Below, in pieces: positions 61,192 to 64,000 of a DNA stretch of 64,000 nucleotides (position 1 is the stretch's first letter; each line of letters starts with the position of its first letter). A program made the position numbers and the translations under genes. Below the pieces are notes generated by a model, which saw only the letters and a list, made by a program, of their open reading frames with translations, was not told where the DNA came from and searched no databases. The stretch is from Plantago elongata (taxonomy: Eukaryota; Streptophyta; Magnoliopsida; Lamiales; Plantaginaceae). Where the stretch lies: positions 1-64,000 of the forward strand of contig JAYMSP010000199.1 in NCBI GenBank assembly GCA_036897095.1. The letters run 5' to 3'.

Positions 61192-62040
61192 TAATTCAGG
61201 TAGCCTTCCCATGTCGTCGTCTCTGCATACTACAACTCAATACTTTCTTCTCTCCACAAATCATCAAACATAACAAAAATGTTTTCCTCCAAAACCAGTG
61301 AGAAATGCTCTTCCCCCTGCCGAACGAGCCCAATGCCACCCTCCCTGCCACACATGTTAGTCCCGTAGAAAACCCAACGGTAGGAGCTAGCCCTCTCCTA
61401 TAACTACACTGCCAGATCCGACTGCACCCAGCCCAGGTACTTTTGTTCACCCTCCAAGTGGGTCGGACTCGGTTAACATTCCCCATGTTGCCCCAATGGT
61501 CATGTTGGTGGTGGCAGCGGGTCAACAAGTAGAGGGGGAGAGTGTGTGGGGCAGCAAGCATTGTGGCACCAAAGAAGAGGCACCGTGAAGCTTCTGCTTC
61601 GTACGAACATGAGAATTTACGTAGAGGGAAGTTGAAGGCATTGGATGTGGCTGCTGATGTACTGTTAGCAGGTGCATGAATAGGAAGAGGTGTTGCTCCT
61701 GATCAGGGTGGAGTTGATGAACCAAGAGTTCAGCAGGCCGTGCATGAAAGGATTGATAGAATGAAGCAAGATCAGGCTGGCAACCAAGAAGCGCGTGAGC
61801 AACAAGTAGTCGAGGAGCACGTGGAGGATCGAAGTGGAATTGATCAACAAGGGGTGCAGCAGGCGATGCCGGGAGAGATTGTTGGTGGACAGCAGGATCA
61901 GGCTGGCAAGCAAGAAGTAGTTGTGCACCAAGTAGCGAAGGAGCCTGTGGTGGATCAGGCTGCTGAGAGGGTTGTGTACTTTAGTTCCTGACCTTAATCT
62001 ACCCGTGCTTCCTGACCCAGATGACGACACAGATCTTTTT
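61192..62040 (+). pseudogene. Decayed gene-like block, copy 1
   Basis: From AATTCAGGTAGCC to about 61560 this block matches 63613-63980. It encodes, across changing frames, PVENPTVGAS, then Pro-rich and VAAGQQVEGE-like parts, then APKKRHREASASYEHE, and a Gln/Glu-rich segment (QAGNQEAREQQVVEEHVE, QQDQAGKQEVV). The part 61705-61930 contains two imperfect repeats of about 120 bp (GTGGARTTGAT...CAGGATCAGGCTGGCAA). Several frame breaks and stops are present, so it is not an active gene. I do not recognise the parent family; it may come from a transposon or a host gene. Confidence 0.5.
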
Positions 62041-62329
62041 CCTTTTATTAGTTAATTTGCAGTGCCCTTAATTTGTTGTATGTTTTAAGAAAGTGTTTAA
62101 AATTCTTCTTTTTTCTTAAATTCTATTTAGAAATTTAATAGATAATATGGTCATTACTCATTTCAAACTTGTAAACGTCGATTGCGTTTACTTTTAACTA
62201 CGTGAGGCTGAAAAAGGATTTTCTAAGCACATTCAAATTTATATGAGATTTATCATGTGTTGGAGGTATTTGTATAATTTTTGTAAACTTTTATATGAAC
62301 TGTGGTTTTTCCTATTGTGCAGTCTTATA

Positions 62330-62940
62330 TCGCTACCCCTTGGGCGTCCTTTGGGACTTTGGGATTTCGGAAATGGGAATTAGGATCGGAACAATTATTT
62401 CACATTCCAATCCCGTCTCTAATAAAGTCGGGATTTTTCAAAATTGGGACTTCGGGATTTCGGGATCCCAAAAAAACGTAATGCATATTTATCATCCAAT
62501 TCAACTGAGTTGTTTTCTACAATTTTTAAACATCATCATGTAATTTCACTATAATTAAACCAACAAGAAAATTAAAGACTAAATTTGATTCGAAAGTCAG
62601 AACATCCATAATTGATCCAAAAGTTATAGTGCAAACATGTAATTCCAACCTAAAAACATTGTACTATCAAAATAGATTAAATCATAAAATTGTACTTATA
62701 AAGTATAATGATTTCACTATTTAATTAAATTTTACCATGAATGTATGTTATTATATATAAAATTTCATTCGGGATCCCAAATCTAAATTGGGATGTAAAA
62801 TCAATCCTAACCCCATTCCAAAATTTAACATGAGAATTCGAAATTTATCCTAAACGGGATCGGAATTTTAGGGAAAAATCATTTTGGATCAAAAAATTTC
62901 CAATATCCCATCTCACACGTCCACTCCTACACAACACTTA
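62330..62940. mobile_element. Possible hAT-like non-autonomous element
   Basis: The left part is rich in GGGATTTCGGG and TTGGGAC words and the right part has the inverted kind (CGGGATCCC, ATTCCGATCCC as read inward). The right border inverted reads TAGGAGTGGACG, similar to many plant hAT ends (TAGGGGTGGGC). I could not find a matching left end or an 8-bp duplication. Confidence 0.3.
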
Positions 62941-63039
62941 CTCAACTAATAATATAATGTAAAACTGCGGAAAAATACGCATTTCCCATTAATTCAAACC
63001 TTAAAAGTAGAAATAAGTATCACTATTCTAGCTAATTAA

Positions 63040-63290
63040 AAGCCTGAAAGTACGAAAAAATAATGCATTCTGAAATATTGAAACTATTTAAAGTATAATA
63101 AAATAGTGCATTCTCAGTTTTTTAAAAATAAATTAGATGTGCGGGAAAGATGCACATTTTAAGTTACTTAAAAGTTTAAAGTACAAAGAAAAATAGCGCA
63201 TTTTAAGTTACTTAGAAATTTAAAAGTACGAGGAAAAATAGTGCATTTTCAATTACTTATATGCGAAGAAAAATAGTGCATTTTCAATAA
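63040..63290. repeat. Diverged short-unit array, right part
   Basis: At least five units built of GAAAAATAGTGCATTTTCAA or GCATTTTAAGTTACTTA plus AAAGTACRARGAAA follow one another. Units vary from about 45 to 60 bp. The last one leads into the GTTGACA...AAACCATCATAAAATTAAG segment that also precedes copy 1 of the gene-like block. Confidence 0.65.
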
Positions 63291-63465
63291 TTTGAAATTG
63301 CGATAATAGTATCAACTTCTTTACTATTATGTTGACAACAATTTCTATATTATTATGTTGACAGTAATAATAATGGAGTTCGAATTGTAAAACCATCATA
63401 AAATTAAGTGCAGTTCCTTAAAATTAAAAGGGAGAAAAATAAAGACTAGTTCATCACAAAATCTA

Positions 63466-63548
63466 ATTTTTTTTTAAAACGGTTAAAGGGTGACTCAAAT
63501 TTCGACTTATTGGTTGGAGTTGAAGCGCATTACCAACTGAGCTTCACG
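63466..63548 (-). mobile_element. tRNA-derived SINE copy 4
   Basis: On the minus strand: GAAGCTCAGTTGGTAATGCG (a good A box), TTTGAGTCACCC (a decayed B box), TTTAACCG, and a terminal run of nine A. It interrupts the segment upstream of the second gene-like block, which in copy 1 has no insert at this place. Confidence 0.7.
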
Positions 63549-63612
63549 AGAAAATCAGAAAATCAGACTTTGAATGGAGAATCAAGACCATTCCAAACCT
63601 TCCTGCCCTTTT

Positions 63613-64000
63613 ATAAATTCAGGTAATGTTCCCATGTCTCTTCATCTTCCTGTCTCTGCATACTACTACTCGATACCATCTTCTATCATTTCAAAAATCA
63701 CCAAACATAACATATTCCGGCACCAGTGAGAAATGCTCCTCCGCCCCCTGTCCAATCCCACCCTCCCTGCCCCCCACATGATAGTCCCGTAGAAAACCCA
63801 ACAGTAGGAGCTAGCCCCTCTCCTATAACGACACAGCCAGAGTCACCGTACCCAGCCCGGGTAATTTTGTTCACCCTCTACTCAGTTAACATTCCCCATG
63901 TTGCCCAGTCGTCCCTATTGGTGGTGGCAGCGGGTCAACAAGTAGAGGGCGAGACTGTGTGGGGTAGGGAAGCCCTGTGGGTTTAGCCATTTGAAAGTTT
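63613..64000 (+). pseudogene. Decayed gene-like block, copy 2 (cut by the window end)
   Basis: Homologous to 61192-61560. A frame from 63726 reads MRNAPPPPVQSHPPCPPHDS, SPVENPTVGASPSPI, VAAGQQVEGETVWG and ends at 63986. A TTTTATAAATTCAGG stretch just before it resembles a TATA region in both copies. The frame is open here but short, Pro-rich and lacks any domain I know. The remainder lies outside the window. Confidence 0.45.

Larger units (their letters stand above)
59355..64000. other. Repeat-rich right end
   Basis: No intact gene. A long-TIR element occupies about 59572-60567. A diverged short-unit array spans 60720-60900 and 63040-63290. Two copies of a decayed gene-like block start at about 61192 and 63613, the second running off the window. 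A hAT-like stretch rich in GGGATTTCGGG and GGATCCC words lies at about 62330-62930. Confidence 0.5.

Overview
The window is nuclear DNA of a eudicot plant. It is AT-rich, its genes are interrupted by short GT-AG introns, and the proteins are plant-specific: a GAUT1-type pectin synthase, an S1-class bZIP with the sucrose-control upstream ORF, a group C MAP kinase and a kinesin-7. The species cannot be fixed from the sequence alone.

Layout: (1) 1-6.3 kb: two tandem minus-strand copies of an uncharacterised basic, Ser-rich plant protein at about 1.5-2.1 and 5.7-6.2 kb. (2) 6.3-13.6 kb: no intact gene. It holds retroposon fragments, degraded LTR-element-like sequence, a Mutator-type element with 9-bp target duplications (11405-12392) and two tRNA-derived SINE copies. 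(3) 13.7-15.7 kb: a two-exon LCAT1-like acyltransferase. (4) 16.6-23.1 kb: an 18-exon kinesin KIN-7N, reconstructed exon by exon to 836 residues. (5) 25.0-25.5 kb: a small Pro-rich protein on the minus strand. (6) 25.5-31.8 kb: a transposon-rich gap with a hAT-type MITE and a Mutator-type element that carries a broken calmodulin-like gene fragment (Pack-MULE). (7) 31.9-33.6 kb: a five-exon TLC-domain membrane protein on the minus strand. A tandem repeat array split by a SINE lies upstream of it. (8) 35.8-36.5 kb: an intronless S1 bZIP factor on the minus strand, with a 41-codon conserved uORF and an overlapping shorter uORF. (9) 36.5-41.2 kb: AT-rich intergenic DNA. (10) 41.2-43.9 kb: a group C MAP kinase on the minus strand. 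(11) 48.5-49.2 kb: an unrecognised acidic protein. (12) 51.2-56.6 kb: GAUT1, ten coding exons, one intron with a GC donor. (13) 58.1-59.4 kb: a short SEC14/CRAL-TRIO gene without the usual N-terminal domain. (14) 59.4-64 kb: repeats, namely a long-TIR element, a diverged 50-bp-class array and two copies of a decayed gene-like block.

The genes are unrelated neighbours and do not form a pathway. The most informative signals are the sucrose-control uORF of the bZIP gene, the Pack-MULE with captured EF-hand sequence, a family of very short tRNA-derived SINEs all in one orientation, and the N-terminally shortened SEC14 gene. Exon coordinates come from reading splice sites and family conservation by eye. 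No transcript evidence or database search was available.
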